Positions 1 through 9,760 of a DNA stretch of 48,892 nt are shown here, one piece after another. The number at the start of each line of letters is the position of its first letter. The stretch's first letter is position 1. Under the pieces are notes generated by a model. It saw only the letters and a program-made list of their open reading frames with translations, ran no database searches and was not told the DNA's origin. The translations under genes and the position numbers were made by a program. The stretch is from positions 1-48,892 of the forward strand of contig CAMCVI010000013.1 of NCBI GenBank assembly GCA_945881885.1, in the 5' to 3' direction. Source of the stretch: Chryseobacterium gleum. Lineage in GTDB: Bacteria; Bacteroidota; Bacteroidia; Flavobacteriales; Flavobacteriaceae.

Positions 1-2187
1 CCTGCTGGTAAGTTTGCTGCGACTCCTATTCCTGTAGCGCCTGTGGTAGTATGTGTTATAGCGGTTAATGGCGTATTGATACAAAGTGTTGGCGTAGCAG
101 AAGGTGCTGTTACAGTATTATTTGGGTTAACGGTTATAGTTGCTGTAGCGTTAATTGTGCCACAACCACCTGTCAATGGAATCGTGTATGCAAATGTTCC
201 TGATACACTTGGTGTACCGCTTATAGTAATTGTATTGGCTAACCATGAAGCTGTAACTCCTGCTGGAAGTCCTGTTGGAGTTCCAATGCCCGTAGCGCCA
301 GTTGTAGTATGAGTAATGGCTGCTGGTAAAGCCGTATTTATACAAAGTGTTGGTGTAGCCGAAGCTGGTGTAACGGTATTGTCTGGTGTAACTGTGATGG
401 TTCCAGTAGCTGTAAATATACCACAACCTCCTGTTAATGGAATACTATAGTTAAACGTTCCTGAAGCGGTTGGCGTACCACTAATAGAAATAGTATTTGA
501 TGCCCAAGTAGCCGTAACACCTGCTGGTAAATTTGCAGCAGTTCCAATTCCTGTAGCGCCAGTTGTAGTATGCGTAATGGCCGTTAAAGCGGTATTGATA
601 CAAAGTGTTGGTGTGGCTGTGGGTACTGAGACTGTATTATCAACATTCACGGTAATAGTCCCGGTTGCGTTTACTGTGCCACATCCTCCAGTTAATGGAA
701 TCGTGTAAGCAAATGTTCCTGATACAGTTGGTGTACCACTTATTGTAATAGTATTTGCTGCCCATGAAGCTGTAACTCCTGCTGGAAGCCCTGTTGCTGT
801 TCCAATGCCTGTAGCACCAGTTGTAGTGTGAGCAATAGCTGTTAAAACAGTATTGATACAAAGTGACGGCGAGGAAGAAGGTGCTGTAACCGTATTATTT
901 GGAGTAACTGTGATGGTTCCTGTTGCTATACCTCCACATCCTCCAGTTAATGGAATGCTATAATTAAATATTCCCGTACCTGTTGGTGTGCCACTTATGG
1001 TAATTGTATTTGTAGTCCATGAAGCCAAAACACCTGCTGGAAGTCCTGTAGTGCTTCCTATCCCTGTAGCACCTGTTGTAGTGTGAGTAACTACTGTTAA
1101 TGGTGTATTGATACAAATCGACGGTGTTGCTGAAGGCGGTGTAACAGTATTGGCTATTGTTACTGTAATTGTACCGGTAGCATTTACTGAACCACAGCCT
1201 CCATTTAAAGGAATAGAATAATTAAATATTCCTGAGGCAGTTGGTGTGCCACTTATTGTAATAGTATTTGCTGCCCAAGAAGCTGTAACACCTGCTGGAA
1301 GACCTGTTGGGGATCCTATTCCTGTGGCGCCAGTAGTAGTATGAGTTACTGGAGTTAAAGCAACATTTGTACATAAAGCTGGGGTCGCAGAAGCCGAAGT
1401 TACAGTATTCAGAACGTTTATTACAATAGTTCCTGTTGCGCTAATTGTACCACAACCACCTGACAAAGGAATGGCATAGTTAAAAGTTCCAGAAGCTGTT
1501 GGTGTGCCACTAATAGTAATTGTATTAGTTGCCCATGAAGCCAAAACACCTGGCGGAAGGCCTGTTGCAGTTCCAATTCCTGTAGCGCCTGTGGTAGTAT
1601 GAGTAATAGCTGCCGTTAATGGTGTATTTAAACAAAATATAGGATTAGTGACTCCTGCGGTAACTGTATTAATTGAAATAACCGTAATGGTTCCTGTCGC
1701 AGTTACAAAACCACAAGTTCCAGTTAAAGGGATAGAATAATTAAAAGTTCCAATTGCAGTAGGTGTTCCGCTTATAGTAATCGTATTTGATGTCCAAGTA
1801 GCTACAACACCCGTTGGTAAACCAACAGCTACACCAATGCCCGTAGCTCCTGTTGTAGTATGAGTAATTGGTGTTAAAGTAGTTGTTGAACATAATGTTG
1901 GAGTAGATGATGCTGGTGAAAACGTGATACCAGGCGTTACAGTTATAGTACCTGTTGCACTAAATGTTCCACAACCGCCAGTTAAAGGGATAGAATAATT
2001 GAAAACCCCCGTTGCGGTTGGCGTACCACTAATTGTAATCGTGTTAGCTGACCAAATAGCTGTTACACCAGCTGGTAAACCCGTAGCTGTTCCTATTCCT
2101 GTAGCTCCAGTAGTAGCATGAGTAATAGCTGTTAAAGGCGTATTCGAACATAACGTTGGTGTGGATGATGCCGCTGCTACCGTATTG
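1..2187 (-). repeat. Tandem 258-bp coding repeats (86 aa each)
   Basis: The motif encoding LPxG recurs at about positions 1, 259, 520, 778, 1034, 1292, 1550, 1811 and 2070, a spacing close to 258 bp, giving eight complete units and one cut by the window edge. Several neighbouring units are nearly identical in DNA (compare 731-780 with 1245-1295), which points to recent duplication or gene conversion. Each unit keeps one Cys near its start (TLCINT or similar) and one near its end (GGCG), which could form an intradomain disulfide. The array continues off the window. Confidence 0.9.
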
Positions 2188-3557
2188 CTATTTATATAAA
2201 CTACATTAAACGTGGCGTATTCTGGACAAGCCGCAAATATATTTGTTACTCTAGCCACTATAGGAATAGTTGATCCTAAAGTTATTGCTATTGGAATTGT
2301 TATTGGATTGTTTTCGGCTTGCGCATCAGCCATTGAAAAATAATATTCCACATCATGCAATGTAGGATCTAAACCAGCTAAAATAATACTATTTTGTGTT
2401 GTTAAATTCGCAGGTGAACTACAAACAACCAAATTTGGTGGTGTTTGATTAATAGGAAAACCTGTAAAATATTCGACAACAATACAATCTTCTTGTGAAC
2501 AAGCACCACCGCCTGTAACACTCGCGCTTACGCAATAAGTACCCGGTGAACTAACAGTAATTGAAGGGGCATCTATATTTAAATTAACGCCATTTTTTTT
2601 CCAAACAAAATCAAAATTCGCAGCATTTAAACCTGTGCTAATAACTCTAGTTTGCCCTGGACAAATAGCTTGCCCATTAGAAACTAACATATTTTGCGTA
2701 TACGCCCCGCCTAAGCCAATTGGATATGTTATATTAGCAACACCTACATTAAAACTGCCTCCTTCAATAAAAACTGCAGAATCAAAAGCAGTATCATTAT
2801 AATCTCCAATTACCAATTTAATTGTGTAATTATGATTTGGAATAACTGTTGCCGAAGCTGTCATTGGCACTGTGTAACCTCTCATATTCATCACAGTACT
2901 AGACGCAGGGGTAACACCAGGCGTAAAAACTGAAAAATAAGTTGGGTTTACTGATGCACAAGCACCGTTATGTATGCTGTTTCTTATGTTTGTAACCGAC
3001 ACAGGAGTTGTAGTACCTGGAATTACCGCTAAATTTTGAGGAGCCGTTCCGGCAGTAATATCAGTTAATATAAATGCAAAAACATCACTAAAACCACATT
3101 GATAAGTTCCATATTCATTAGAAGCAAAAATAAAATTAAAGCTAAAATTATCTGTAAAAGGCGTAAAATTAAATTTTACAAAAGAAGCATCGTTAATGCT
3201 CCCATTATTACCATTTGCTTGACTTATAGCTAAAAGCTGTGCATCTCCAGTGGCACCTGGACAAGCACTAGATAGATTTGTATTGGCATAACTACCTGAA
3301 GAAAATGCAGCATTTCCACATCTTATAATTACACCATCTTGGAAAGCAAAATTTGCTGGTGAACCTCCGTAAGAGAAATAACCGACTCCACAGGCACCTT
3401 GAGTGGTAAAATTACTAACCTGGGCGCAAGGAGAATCAATTAATACGTTCTGCACTAACTGAGAAACAGTATAAGTAGTGGTATTTACATTTATTGATTG
3501 TGAGAATAGTAACCCACTAAAAAGTAATAAAAAAATAGAAATAGTAATTTTTTTCAT
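1..3557 (-). CDS. Large secreted repeat protein with choice-of-anchor L domain, 3' end outside window
   Basis: The frame is open from an ATG at 3557 to the left window edge, so about 1185 residues are visible and the C-terminus is missing. It starts with a signal peptide ([15 protein letters not shown], then LLFSQ). Residues of roughly 25-270 match a choice-of-anchor L domain, with the Cys-rich segments [10 protein letters not shown] and [18 protein letters not shown] short linker with Ig/PKD-like character follows. From about residue 457 there are 86-residue repeats carrying [31 protein letters not shown] and [11 protein letters not shown]. The GLPAG...ISGTPTASG pattern resembles putative Ig (He_PIG-like) folds. 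By analogy with flavobacterial proteins of this layout, I infer a type IX-secreted surface adhesin, probably with a C-terminal sorting domain off the window. Codons at the left edge are still in frame with the start. No function has been shown. Confidence 0.8.
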   Translation of the reverse strand, partial: MKKITISIFLLLFSGLLFSQSINVNTTTYTVSQLVQNVLIDSPCAQVSNFTTQGACGVGYFSYGGSPANFAFQDGVIIRCGNAAFSSGSYANTNLSSACPGATGDAQLLAISQANGNNGSINDASFVKFNFTPFTDNFSFNFIFASNEYGTYQCGFSDVFAFILTDITAGTAPQNLAVIPGTTTPVSVTNIRNSIHNGACASVNPTYFSVFTPGVTPASSTVMNMRGYTVPMTASATVIPNHNYTIKLVIGDYNDTAFDSAVFIEGGSFNVGVANITYPIGLGGAYTQNMLVSNGQAICPGQTRVISTGLNAANFDFVWKKNGVNLNIDAPSITVSSPGTYCVSASVTGGGACSQEDCIVVEYFTGFPINQTPPNLVVCSSPANLTTQNSIILAGLDPTLHDVEYYFSMADAQAENNPITIPIAITLGSTIPIVARVTNIFAACPEYATFNVVYINSNTVAAASSTPTLCSNTPLTAITHATTGATGIGTATGLPAGVTAIWSANTITISGTPTATGVFNYSIPLTGGCGTFSATGTITVTPGITFSPASSTPTLCSTTTLTPITHTTTGATGIGVAVGLPTGVVATWTSNTITISGTPTAIGTFNYSIPLTGTCGFVTATGTITVISINTVTAGVTNPIFCLNTPLTAAITHTTTGATGIGTATGLPPGVLASWATNTITISGTPTASGTFNYAIPLSGGCGTISATGTIVINVLNTVTSASATPALCTNVALTPVTHTTTGATGIGSPTGLPAGVTASWAANTITISGTPTASGIFNYSIPLNGGCGSVNATGTITVTIANTVTPPSATPSICINTPLTVVTHTTTGATGIGSTTGLPAGVLASWTTNTITISGTPTGTGIFNYSIPLTGGCGGIATGTITVTPNNTVTAPSSSPSLCINTVLTAIAHTTTGATGIGTATGLPAGVTASWAANTITISGTPTVSGTFAYTIPLTGGCGTVNATGTITVNVDNTVSVPTATPTLCINTALTAITHTTTGATGIGTAANLPAGVTATWASNTISISGTPTASGTFNYSIPLTGGCGIFTATGTITVTPDNTVTPASATPTLCINTALPAAITHTTTGATGIGTPTGLPAGVTASWLANTITISGTPSVSGTFAYTIPLTGGCGTINATATITVNPNNTVTAPSATPTLCINTPLTAITHTTTGATGIGVAANLPA

Positions 3558-3582
3558 TTTATATATGTTGTGATTGTGTTAA

Positions 3583-3590
3583 CAAAATTA
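3583..3590 (-). promoter_or_regulatory. Candidate -7 box for the repeat-protein gene
   Basis: The minus strand reads TAATTTTG, matching the Bacteroidetes -7 consensus TAnnTTTG. It would start transcription about 20 nt before the ATG at 3557. No TTG -33 element is visible at the right spacing. A second match, TATATTTG, lies at 3598-3605. Choosing between the two is not possible from sequence. Confidence 0.35.
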
Positions 3591-3629
3591 TAATCTCCAA
3601 ATATATAACTTTACTTTAATGAATGTTTA

Positions 3630-3637
3630 TATCTTTG
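3630..3637 (+). promoter_or_regulatory. Probable -7 box for the NifU-like gene
   Basis: TATCTTTG is an exact match to TAnnTTTG. It lies 18 nt before the ATG at 3656, implying a leader of about 13 nt. I see no clear -33 TTG. Confidence 0.55.
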
Positions 3638-3655
3638 CAAAAAAAAATTACTTAA

Positions 3656-4552
3656 ATGACTAAAATATCCATAAAAAGCACAAATAATACATCAATTGTT
3701 AAATTTGAATTAGAAGATTTTATCACTAGAAATCAAAATTTCGAATTTAAAAATATAGATGAAACTTCAAACTCACCTTTAGCTAAACAATTATTTTTTC
3801 TTCCGTTTGTAAAATCCGTTTACATTTCAGGAAATTTTATTGCTATTGAAAAATTTTCAATAGTAGAATGGGAAGACGTTCAAGAAGAAGTGGCACAACA
3901 AATTGAGGATTTTATTACAAAAGGCGGGCAGATTATTATAGAAGATTCAACTACGAAAAAAAATCCAATTACGATTTATGCTGAATCTACTCCAAACCCT
4001 GCTGTTACTAAGTTTGTTGCCAATAAAAAATTAACAAACACAGCAGTTGAATGTAAAAATATTGATGAAACCAAAGCGTCGCCTTTGGCAAAAGATTTAT
4101 TTAGTTTCCCTTTTGTAAAAGAAGTTTTTATTGATGAGAATTACATTTCAATCACAAAATACGACATTGCCGAATGGAATGATATTACACTAGAATTAAG
4201 AACTTTTTTAAAACAATATTTAGAACAAACTGATTTAGTTGTTGACGAAAGTTTAATTGAAAAAACAGATAATTTCAAAATAAAACAGGAAGAATTTTTT
4301 GATAATTTAGATGTTACCTCACAACAAATTATTAATATTTTAGAAGAATACATTAAACCTGCTGTTCAAAGTGATGGTGGAAACATTACTTTTAACTCGT
4401 ATGACGAAACTTCTAATGTTGTAAAAGTTACACTTCAAGGTGCTTGTAGCGGTTGTCCTTCTTCAACATTTACATTGAAAAATGGAATTGAAAATATGCT
4501 ACGCGATATGCTAAAAAACAATACAATTATAGTGGAAGCTATGAATGGATAA
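3656..4552 (+). CDS. NifU-like Fe-S cluster carrier with duplicated Nfu N domain
   Basis: This 298-residue protein most likely carries and delivers Fe-S clusters to target proteins in the cytoplasm. The C-terminal domain (about 218-298) is a NifU-type scaffold with the cluster-binding CxxC in GACSGCPSS (C264 and C267). Before it lie two copies of the Nfu N-terminal domain, at about 5-97 and 104-190. The second copy keeps the family motif ESTPNP and the first is more diverged (KSTNNT at the same place). Both copies share the pattern NIDETxxSPLAK followed by FPFVK. Most Nfu proteins have a single N domain. The gene is monocistronic, divergent from the repeat-protein gene, and followed by a strong terminator. 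Confidence 0.9.
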   Translation: MTKISIKSTNNTSIVKFELEDFITRNQNFEFKNIDETSNSPLAKQLFFLPFVKSVYISGNFIAIEKFSIVEWEDVQEEVAQQIEDFITKGGQIIIEDSTTKKNPITIYAESTPNPAVTKFVANKKLTNTAVECKNIDETKASPLAKDLFSFPFVKEVFIDENYISITKYDIAEWNDITLELRTFLKQYLEQTDLVVDESLIEKTDNFKIKQEEFFDNLDVTSQQIINILEEYIKPAVQSDGGNITFNSYDETSNVVKVTLQGACSGCPSSTFTLKNGIENMLRDMLKNNTIIVEAMNG

Positions 4553-4570
4553 TTTTTTCAAACAATAATA

Positions 4571-4612
4571 AATCGGACTGTTTGTTAGTATAAACAGCCC
4601 GATTTTTTTTTT
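4571..4612 (+). terminator. Rho-independent terminator after the NifU-like gene
   Basis: AATCGGACTGTTT pairs with AAACAGCCCGATT around a short loop and is followed by a run of ten T. It lies 18 nt past the stop and also just beyond the end of the convergent tsaB gene. Confidence 0.85.
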
Positions 4613-4617
4613 GAATA

Positions 4618-5283
4618 TTATTTTTTAGTAACCAAAACGAAATCTTTTAGATAAAAAGGTTCAAAATACGCCACATCTTCAAATTGTTTATTTTCAAATT
4701 TTTGAAAGGAAATTAAACCCATTTCTGCGGCAGAAGGAAATTGAATTTCTGGATAATAATGAAATTTTTCATCCGTTAAAATTTCTTTGAATTTCATCGC
4801 GCCATCGCCAATTAAATGTAATATTTCTGATTCTTCTTGATACGAATTTTCATCAATAACTTCGGCTTTAATAGCTCTAATTTTAGTAAAGCTACTATCA
4901 AAAAACGCACTAAATACTTCTAATCTTCTGGCATCAATCATTGGAATAATAATTCCCGAATTCACCTGAATTTTTCTAGCCAGTATTTCCAATGTATCCA
5001 AAGCAATTAATGGAATAGATAACGCATAACACAAACCTTTTGCTGCAGAAACACCAATTCGCAAACCAGTATAAGAACCTGGTCCTTGACTTACTGCAAC
5101 GGCATTTAAATCTTCTAGTTTCAAGTTAGTTTCTGAAAATAACTCTTCAATAAAAACATGTAATTTTTCGGCATGGGAAAAATTTTGTTCCGACAATTCT
5201 TTTATTGCAAGAATTTTTCCAGCTTTTGATAAAGCCACAGAACAATTTTTTGTAGCCGTTTCTATATTCAGAATTAATGCCAT
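4618..5283 (-). CDS. tsaB: tRNA threonylcarbamoyladenosine biosynthesis protein TsaB
   Basis: TsaB partners TsaD and TsaE to make the t6A modification at position 37 of ANN-decoding tRNAs. The protein has the family start MALILNIETATKNCSVAL and the glycine-rich signature SQGPGSYTGLRIGVSAAKG of the ASKHA-fold TsaB/TsaD family. At 221 residues it has the usual length. The open frame extends upstream to a GTG at 5325, but that codon lies inside the terminator hairpin of the preceding efflux operon, so I chose the ATG at 5283. It converges on the NifU-like gene. Confidence 0.93.
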   Translation of the reverse strand: MALILNIETATKNCSVALSKAGKILAIKELSEQNFSHAEKLHVFIEELFSETNLKLEDLNAVAVSQGPGSYTGLRIGVSAAKGLCYALSIPLIALDTLEILARKIQVNSGIIIPMIDARRLEVFSAFFDSSFTKIRAIKAEVIDENSYQEESEILHLIGDGAMKFKEILTDEKFHYYPEIQFPSAAEMGLISFQKFENKQFEDVAYFEPFYLKDFVLVTKK

Positions 5284-5313
5284 TATAATAGTAAATTTAA
5301 AACGCAAAGAAAC

Positions 5314-5338
5314 AAAAAAAGACACAATTTCTTGTGCC
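5314..5338 (-). terminator. Terminator of the adaptor/TolC operon
   Basis: On the minus strand GGCACAA pairs with TTGTGTC (one G-T wobble) across a 4-nt loop and is followed by seven T. It sits 25 nt after the stop of the adaptor gene and before the tsaB start. Confidence 0.7.
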
Positions 5339-5362
5339 TTTTAAAATCAAAAAATATACTTA

Positions 5363-6688
5363 CTAACTTTTCTTTTCTTTAGCTTTTTTATCTTGGTCAG
5401 ATTTGGTTTCTAATCTAACTTTATCATTTGGCTTCAACTCTTTTGAAACCAACGTGTATGGCCCAACAATAATTTCGTCGCCTTTTTTCAGACCTGTCAA
5501 AATTTCAATATTAGTATCATCTTGAATGCCGGTTTTTACGACTCTAATTTTAGCTTTATCGCCAACTTTAACAAAAACACACTCAAATTTTATATCCTTT
5601 TTAGGTGTTTTACCTTTTTTTTCTGCTTCTTCTTTTTCAATTTCTGCCACTATATCTTTTTGAGTTGAAGTAGTGTCGTCTTTTATTACAATGGCACTGA
5701 TTGGAACTGCCAAAACATCTGTGCTTCTTTTTGTTTCAATATCAACTGTAGCTGTCATTCCTGGTCTAAACGGCGAATAACTAACTGGTTTTCCTTCTAA
5801 TAAATCTTGATAAGACTCTTTTACTAATCGCACTTTTACTTTAAAGTTTGTAACTTGATCTGCTGTTAAACCTGTTGTTGCAGAGTTTGAAATACTAGTT
5901 ACTACTCCATCAAATTTTCTTTTTAAATAGGCATCCACTTCAATTTTTGCCGAATCGCCAATGCTTACTTTTACAATATCATTTTCATTTACATCAACTT
6001 CAACTTCCATATTGTTTAGGTTAGCAATTCGCATCATTTCCGTTCCAGCCATTTGTTGTTGACCTAAAACACGTTCACCTAATTCGATATCTAGTTTAGA
6101 AATCGTTCCATCTGCTGGAGCAAAAATGGTCGTTCTTTTTAAATTATCGCTAGCTTCTGTAACGTTTGCCGAAGCAGATTTCATTTGATAATATGCAGAT
6201 TGTTTACTCGCAACTGCCACTTCATAAGCAGAAACTATTCTGTCCCATTCTGCACGAGAAATCACACCTTTATCGTACAATTTTCTATTTCTATCGTAAT
6301 TGGCTTTCGCTTCTTTTACTTGAGCATCTGCCTGACTTACTCCGGCTTTTGAGGTTGATAAAGACGCTACAGTTCTGTCTACTCCAGAAGTGTAAATATC
6401 TGGATTGATTTTTACTAATAATTGTCCTTTTTTAACTTCCTGCCCTTCTTTTACGTTTAAAGCAATAATTTCACCTGAAACTTCTGGCATAATTTTAATT
6501 TCAACTTCAGGTTGAATTTTTCCGGTAGCTGAAACGGTTTCAATAATAGTCATCGTTTCTGCTTTAGAAACTTCTACAATTTTACTGTCGTCGTTATTTC
6601 CAATTTTTCCTGATTTTTTAAGAATAATTAATACAGCAATTACTGCAACTATACTTCCTAAAATGATAAATAATTTTTTTCTAGACAT
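5363..6688 (-). CDS. HlyD/MacA-family periplasmic adaptor (membrane fusion protein)
   Basis: This 441-residue protein is a membrane fusion protein that links an inner-membrane pump to an outer-membrane TolC channel. An N-terminal transmembrane anchor (about 5-24) is followed by the first half of a biotinyl-lipoyl-like domain (about 60-100, ending GQLLVKINPDIYTSGVD). Next come an alpha-helical coiled-coil hairpin (about 105-185), the second lipoyl half (FAPADGTISKLDIELGERV) and a beta-barrel region. A Lys/Glu-rich insertion lies near 345-365, and the C-terminus is very Lys-rich. The order and the signature are closest to MacA-type adaptors. It starts 4 nt after the tolC-like stop, so the two are co-transcribed. 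No ABC or RND permease is next to it, so the substrate is unknown. Confidence 0.9.
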   Translation of the reverse strand: MSRKKLFIILGSIVAVIAVLIILKKSGKIGNNDDSKIVEVSKAETMTIIETVSATGKIQPEVEIKIMPEVSGEIIALNVKEGQEVKKGQLLVKINPDIYTSGVDRTVASLSTSKAGVSQADAQVKEAKANYDRNRKLYDKGVISRAEWDRIVSAYEVAVASKQSAYYQMKSASANVTEASDNLKRTTIFAPADGTISKLDIELGERVLGQQQMAGTEMMRIANLNNMEVEVDVNENDIVKVSIGDSAKIEVDAYLKRKFDGVVTSISNSATTGLTADQVTNFKVKVRLVKESYQDLLEGKPVSYSPFRPGMTATVDIETKRSTDVLAVPISAIVIKDDTTSTQKDIVAEIEKEEAEKKGKTPKKDIKFECVFVKVGDKAKIRVVKTGIQDDTNIEILTGLKKGDEIIVGPYTLVSKELKPNDKVRLETKSDQDKKAKEKKS

Positions 6689-6692
6689 GGTT

Positions 6693-8054
6693 TTATTGTT
6701 TTTCTATAAGTGGAATTCCAAAATAAAATTCTAAAATTTTAATTCTAAAAATATAATCGTATTTGGTTCTTAAAACTTCTGATTGTGCGTTTACAAAAGC
6801 TACTTGAGATTGGTTAAAATCGAAAACATTCATCATACCAATTTCGTATCTGTCTTTTGCATATTGCATGGCTAATTCGCGAGCTTTTTCAATTTGCAAA
6901 GCGGCTTCATAACTTTCTTTTGCGGCTTTTGTATCGGTGTAAGCTGTAAATACATTACGCTCAATATCTAATTCTTGTTGGTTTTTTGCCAATTGGCTTT
7001 TCGCTAAAGCAATTTTAGTTCTGGCTACATTATTTCTAACTGACAAACCATTAAAAATTGGAATATTAAGTGAAAACCCAAAATTTTGACCTTTATTGGT
7101 ACTAAACTGATCAAACAAAGGTTTGGGGCTAGTTATTATCGGCACACCGTTAATTATTTCAAATCCGTTAGAATTAGATGCTCTTGTATTATAACCATAA
7201 AACGCTGTTAAACTTGGTAAATATGCTCCTTTTGCAATAGAAATATCTTTTTCTGCAAGTGCTAAATTTGTTTCCGCAATTTTTAATTCTGTTCTATTTT
7301 CTTTCGCTTTTGCGATTACAGCTTCTGGCGTTTCGTTTAAAATTGTAGATAACATAGAAGGCATATCGTCTTCGGAGATGTCAAAATTTTGAAAATCTTT
7401 AATTTGTAATAATTGTGCCAAACTTAATTTTGACAATAACAAGGTATTTTCTGCTACAATTACGCGCTGATTTCCTGTAGCCATAGTAGCTTCAATGTCT
7501 AGCAAATCTCCTTTTGGAACATTTCCTGCATTTACTAACTCAACTGTTCTGTTGTATTGTTGAGCGTTAAGTAATTTTTGTTGCATTTGAACTTTCAAAT
7601 TTTCCTTGTTAAACAAAATCTGTAAATAAGCGTTGGCAACGTTTAACGCAATATCTTCTTGCATTTTCGTTAACTGATATTGAGAAGCAATGATAGCTAA
7701 ATTGGCTTTTCTTAACTGATTTACATTTTGCAAACCTTTAAAAATATCCACATTTGCGTTTAAATTGGCAGACGTAAATTGCGTAGTTTGATTTTCTAAC
7801 AAACCCGTTGTAATGTTTTGATTCAATCCAATATTCCAGGAATGCGAGGAAGATGCATTGATATTTGGTAAAAAATTACCAATTGCGTCTTTTTTGGCAA
7901 TTGACGATGTTTGCAAATCTAATTCGGATTGTTTGATAGTAATATTGTTTTGTATAGCATAATAAATACATTCTTTTAAAGTCCATTTTTTTTTTTGGGC
8001 AAAAGAAGCAACACTTGCGAAAAATAATATTAATATGAAATGTACTGACTTCAT
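6693..8054 (-). CDS. TolC-family outer membrane efflux channel
   Basis: The 453-residue product has a signal peptide (MKSVHFILILFFASVASFAQ) and the two-fold repeated alpha-helical layout of the outer membrane efflux protein family, with the typical start WTLKECIYYAIQNN. Long Ala/Gln/Lys-rich helices include the second-repeat motif AETNLALAEKDISIAKGAYLP. It ends with LEFYFGIPL, the usual end of Bacteroidetes TolC-like proteins. It is the first gene of the two-gene operon with the adaptor and is divergent from the DUF4403 gene. I found no convincing TAnnTTTG box upstream. Confidence 0.9.
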   Translation of the reverse strand: MKSVHFILILFFASVASFAQKKKWTLKECIYYAIQNNITIKQSELDLQTSSIAKKDAIGNFLPNINASSSHSWNIGLNQNITTGLLENQTTQFTSANLNANVDIFKGLQNVNQLRKANLAIIASQYQLTKMQEDIALNVANAYLQILFNKENLKVQMQQKLLNAQQYNRTVELVNAGNVPKGDLLDIEATMATGNQRVIVAENTLLLSKLSLAQLLQIKDFQNFDISEDDMPSMLSTILNETPEAVIAKAKENRTELKIAETNLALAEKDISIAKGAYLPSLTAFYGYNTRASNSNGFEIINGVPIITSPKPLFDQFSTNKGQNFGFSLNIPIFNGLSVRNNVARTKIALAKSQLAKNQQELDIERNVFTAYTDTKAAKESYEAALQIEKARELAMQYAKDRYEIGMMNVFDFNQSQVAFVNAQSEVLRTKYDYIFRIKILEFYFGIPLIEKQ

Positions 8055-8211
8055 TTTTATAATTTGTTTTACTATTTGACCAATATTGTTTAAAAATGTT
8101 ACACTTTAAAATTAAAATTTTACTTTTATACCTGAAATATTTTAAATTACTATACAATAATTCGTGTTTATTTATGTTTTCTCTAAACATCTTATTGCAA
8201 ATTCATTTACT

Positions 8212-9603
8212 ATGAAAATTAAAATTAAAATTTTACTTTTTGGAATTATAAATATGTTCCTATTTAGCTGCAGTACCGCAAAAAAAATAGAAGCGCTAAA
8301 ACCTGAACCTAGCAACAATGCTCCAATTGTGTACAGTAATAAAACTTCACTTATATCTATGCCAATGGAGGTGAGTATGAAAGAAGTGGAATATCACTTA
8401 AATAAAAATTTAAAAGGTTTAATTTATTCGGATACCATTTTAAATGACGACAAAACTGAAATGAAAATTTGGAAAACTTCAGAAATTAAATTGGTAGAAA
8501 AAAACGGTGAAATTGTTTCGGTAATTCCTTTAAAAATTTGGGCAAAAATAAAATACGGAACTGAATTTATGGGTTTAAATGATACCCGAGAAATAAATTT
8601 AAACGGAACCATAACCCTAAATAGTAAAGCCAATTTTGCCAACTGGAAACTAAATACTACATCAAAAATTGAGGATTTTGAATGGAGGGAAAGTCCAAGT
8701 ATTCTGGTTTCAGGCAAAAATGTGCCAATTACATATATCATCAATCCTACTTTATCGATATTTAAAGGTAGAATAGCTAAGATGATAGATGAAGCGATAA
8801 ATAAAAGTTGCGACTTTAAAACCCAAGTTATGCAAGTTTTAGAAATACTTTCTGTGCCTTTTATGGCTAATGAAACTTACGAAACTTGGTTCAAATTGGT
8901 TCCAAATGAAATTTATAGTTCAAATGCTGTTTTGAGCAATTCTAAAATTACAATGAATTTAGGTTTGAAATGCCAAATGCAAACCTTAATTGGACAAAAA
9001 CTAAAAAGTGGTTTTGATAAATCTAAAATAGTTTCTAAAGCAGTTGCTAAAATTCCGTCTGATTTCAATGCTTCTGTAGCTGCAGTTTCTACTTATGAAA
9101 GTGCAAGTAGAATTATGACAAAAAATTTCATGGGACAAGAATTTGGCTCTGGAAAAAGAAAAATTACTGTTCAAAAAGTAACCTTATGGTACAAAGACGG
9201 AAAAATGATTATTGCATTAGACGTTTTAGGATCGGTGAATGGAACTATTTATTTGGCAGGAATTCCAAAATATAATTCGGTAACAAAAGAAATTTATTTT
9301 GAAGAAATGAATTACGTTTTAAACACAAAAGGCCTTTTAACAAAGACTGCAAATTGGCTGTTACAAGGTGTTATTTTGAGTAAAATTAAAGAAAGTTGTA
9401 AATATTCTATTCAACCAAATTTAGAAGAAGGAAAGAAAAATATGCTGCCTTATTTAACTAATTACTCACCAATGAAAGGTGTTTTTGTAAACGGAAAATT
9501 AAACGATTTTGTGTTTGAAAAAATGGAACTTTCCGAAAATGGAATTGTGGCATTTATTACAGCGACAGGCGCTATGAAAATTACAATTGACGGAATGGAA
9601 TAG
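8212..9603 (+). CDS. DUF4403 family lipoprotein
   Basis: The protein of 463 residues begins MKIKIKILLFGIINM and has a lipobox ending at C20 (FLFSC), so it should be a lipoprotein. The rest has the features I associate with DUF4403: paired beta-rich domains, each opening with a THP/SIPI-like strand (here ISMPMEVSMKEVEYHLNKNL), and the internal FEEMNYVLNTKGLLTKTANWLL stretch in which the domain helix sits. Function is unknown; the family is thought to have a lipid-binding-like fold, which I have not verified here. The frame extends back to an ATG at 8164, but only the ATG at 8212 gives a proper lipoprotein signal. The gene stands alone. Confidence 0.8.
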   Translation: MKIKIKILLFGIINMFLFSCSTAKKIEALKPEPSNNAPIVYSNKTSLISMPMEVSMKEVEYHLNKNLKGLIYSDTILNDDKTEMKIWKTSEIKLVEKNGEIVSVIPLKIWAKIKYGTEFMGLNDTREINLNGTITLNSKANFANWKLNTTSKIEDFEWRESPSILVSGKNVPITYIINPTLSIFKGRIAKMIDEAINKSCDFKTQVMQVLEILSVPFMANETYETWFKLVPNEIYSSNAVLSNSKITMNLGLKCQMQTLIGQKLKSGFDKSKIVSKAVAKIPSDFNASVAAVSTYESASRIMTKNFMGQEFGSGKRKITVQKVTLWYKDGKMIIALDVLGSVNGTIYLAGIPKYNSVTKEIYFEEMNYVLNTKGLLTKTANWLLQGVILSKIKESCKYSIQPNLEEGKKNMLPYLTNYSPMKGVFVNGKLNDFVFEKMELSENGIVAFITATGAMKITIDGME

Positions 9604-9760
9604 GTTTAGGGAAAAGGCGAAAGGCATAAGGCAAAATTTTATCCAGAAGATAATTATACTCATCGTTTGTCATGCTGAAAGCATCTCTTATTAGTTGAAT
9701 TGAACAACGTTAAGTAAGACCCTTTCAGGGAGACAAAAATTGTGTTAATTTTTTGAATGA
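9604..9760. other. Intergenic stretch with two small hairpins
   Basis: Between convergent genes lie two short perfect hairpins: ATGCT-GAA-AGCAT at 9672-9684 and CCCT-TTC-AGGG at 9720-9730. Wording such as GTCATGCTGAAAGCATCTC resembles dispersed intergenic repeats common in flavobacterial genomes, but I cannot confirm a second copy in this window. No gene or clear terminator is visible. Confidence 0.3.

Noticed and set aside
43..312. Plus-strand open frame opposite the repeat protein
   Set aside because: It is antisense to the repeats and repeats with them. The minus-strand protein has a signal peptide and recognisable domains.
8101..8240. Direct repeat AAAATTAAAATTTTACTTTT before and at the DUF4403 start
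   Set aside because: Low-complexity AT-rich sequence; the similarity can be chance, and one copy is coding.
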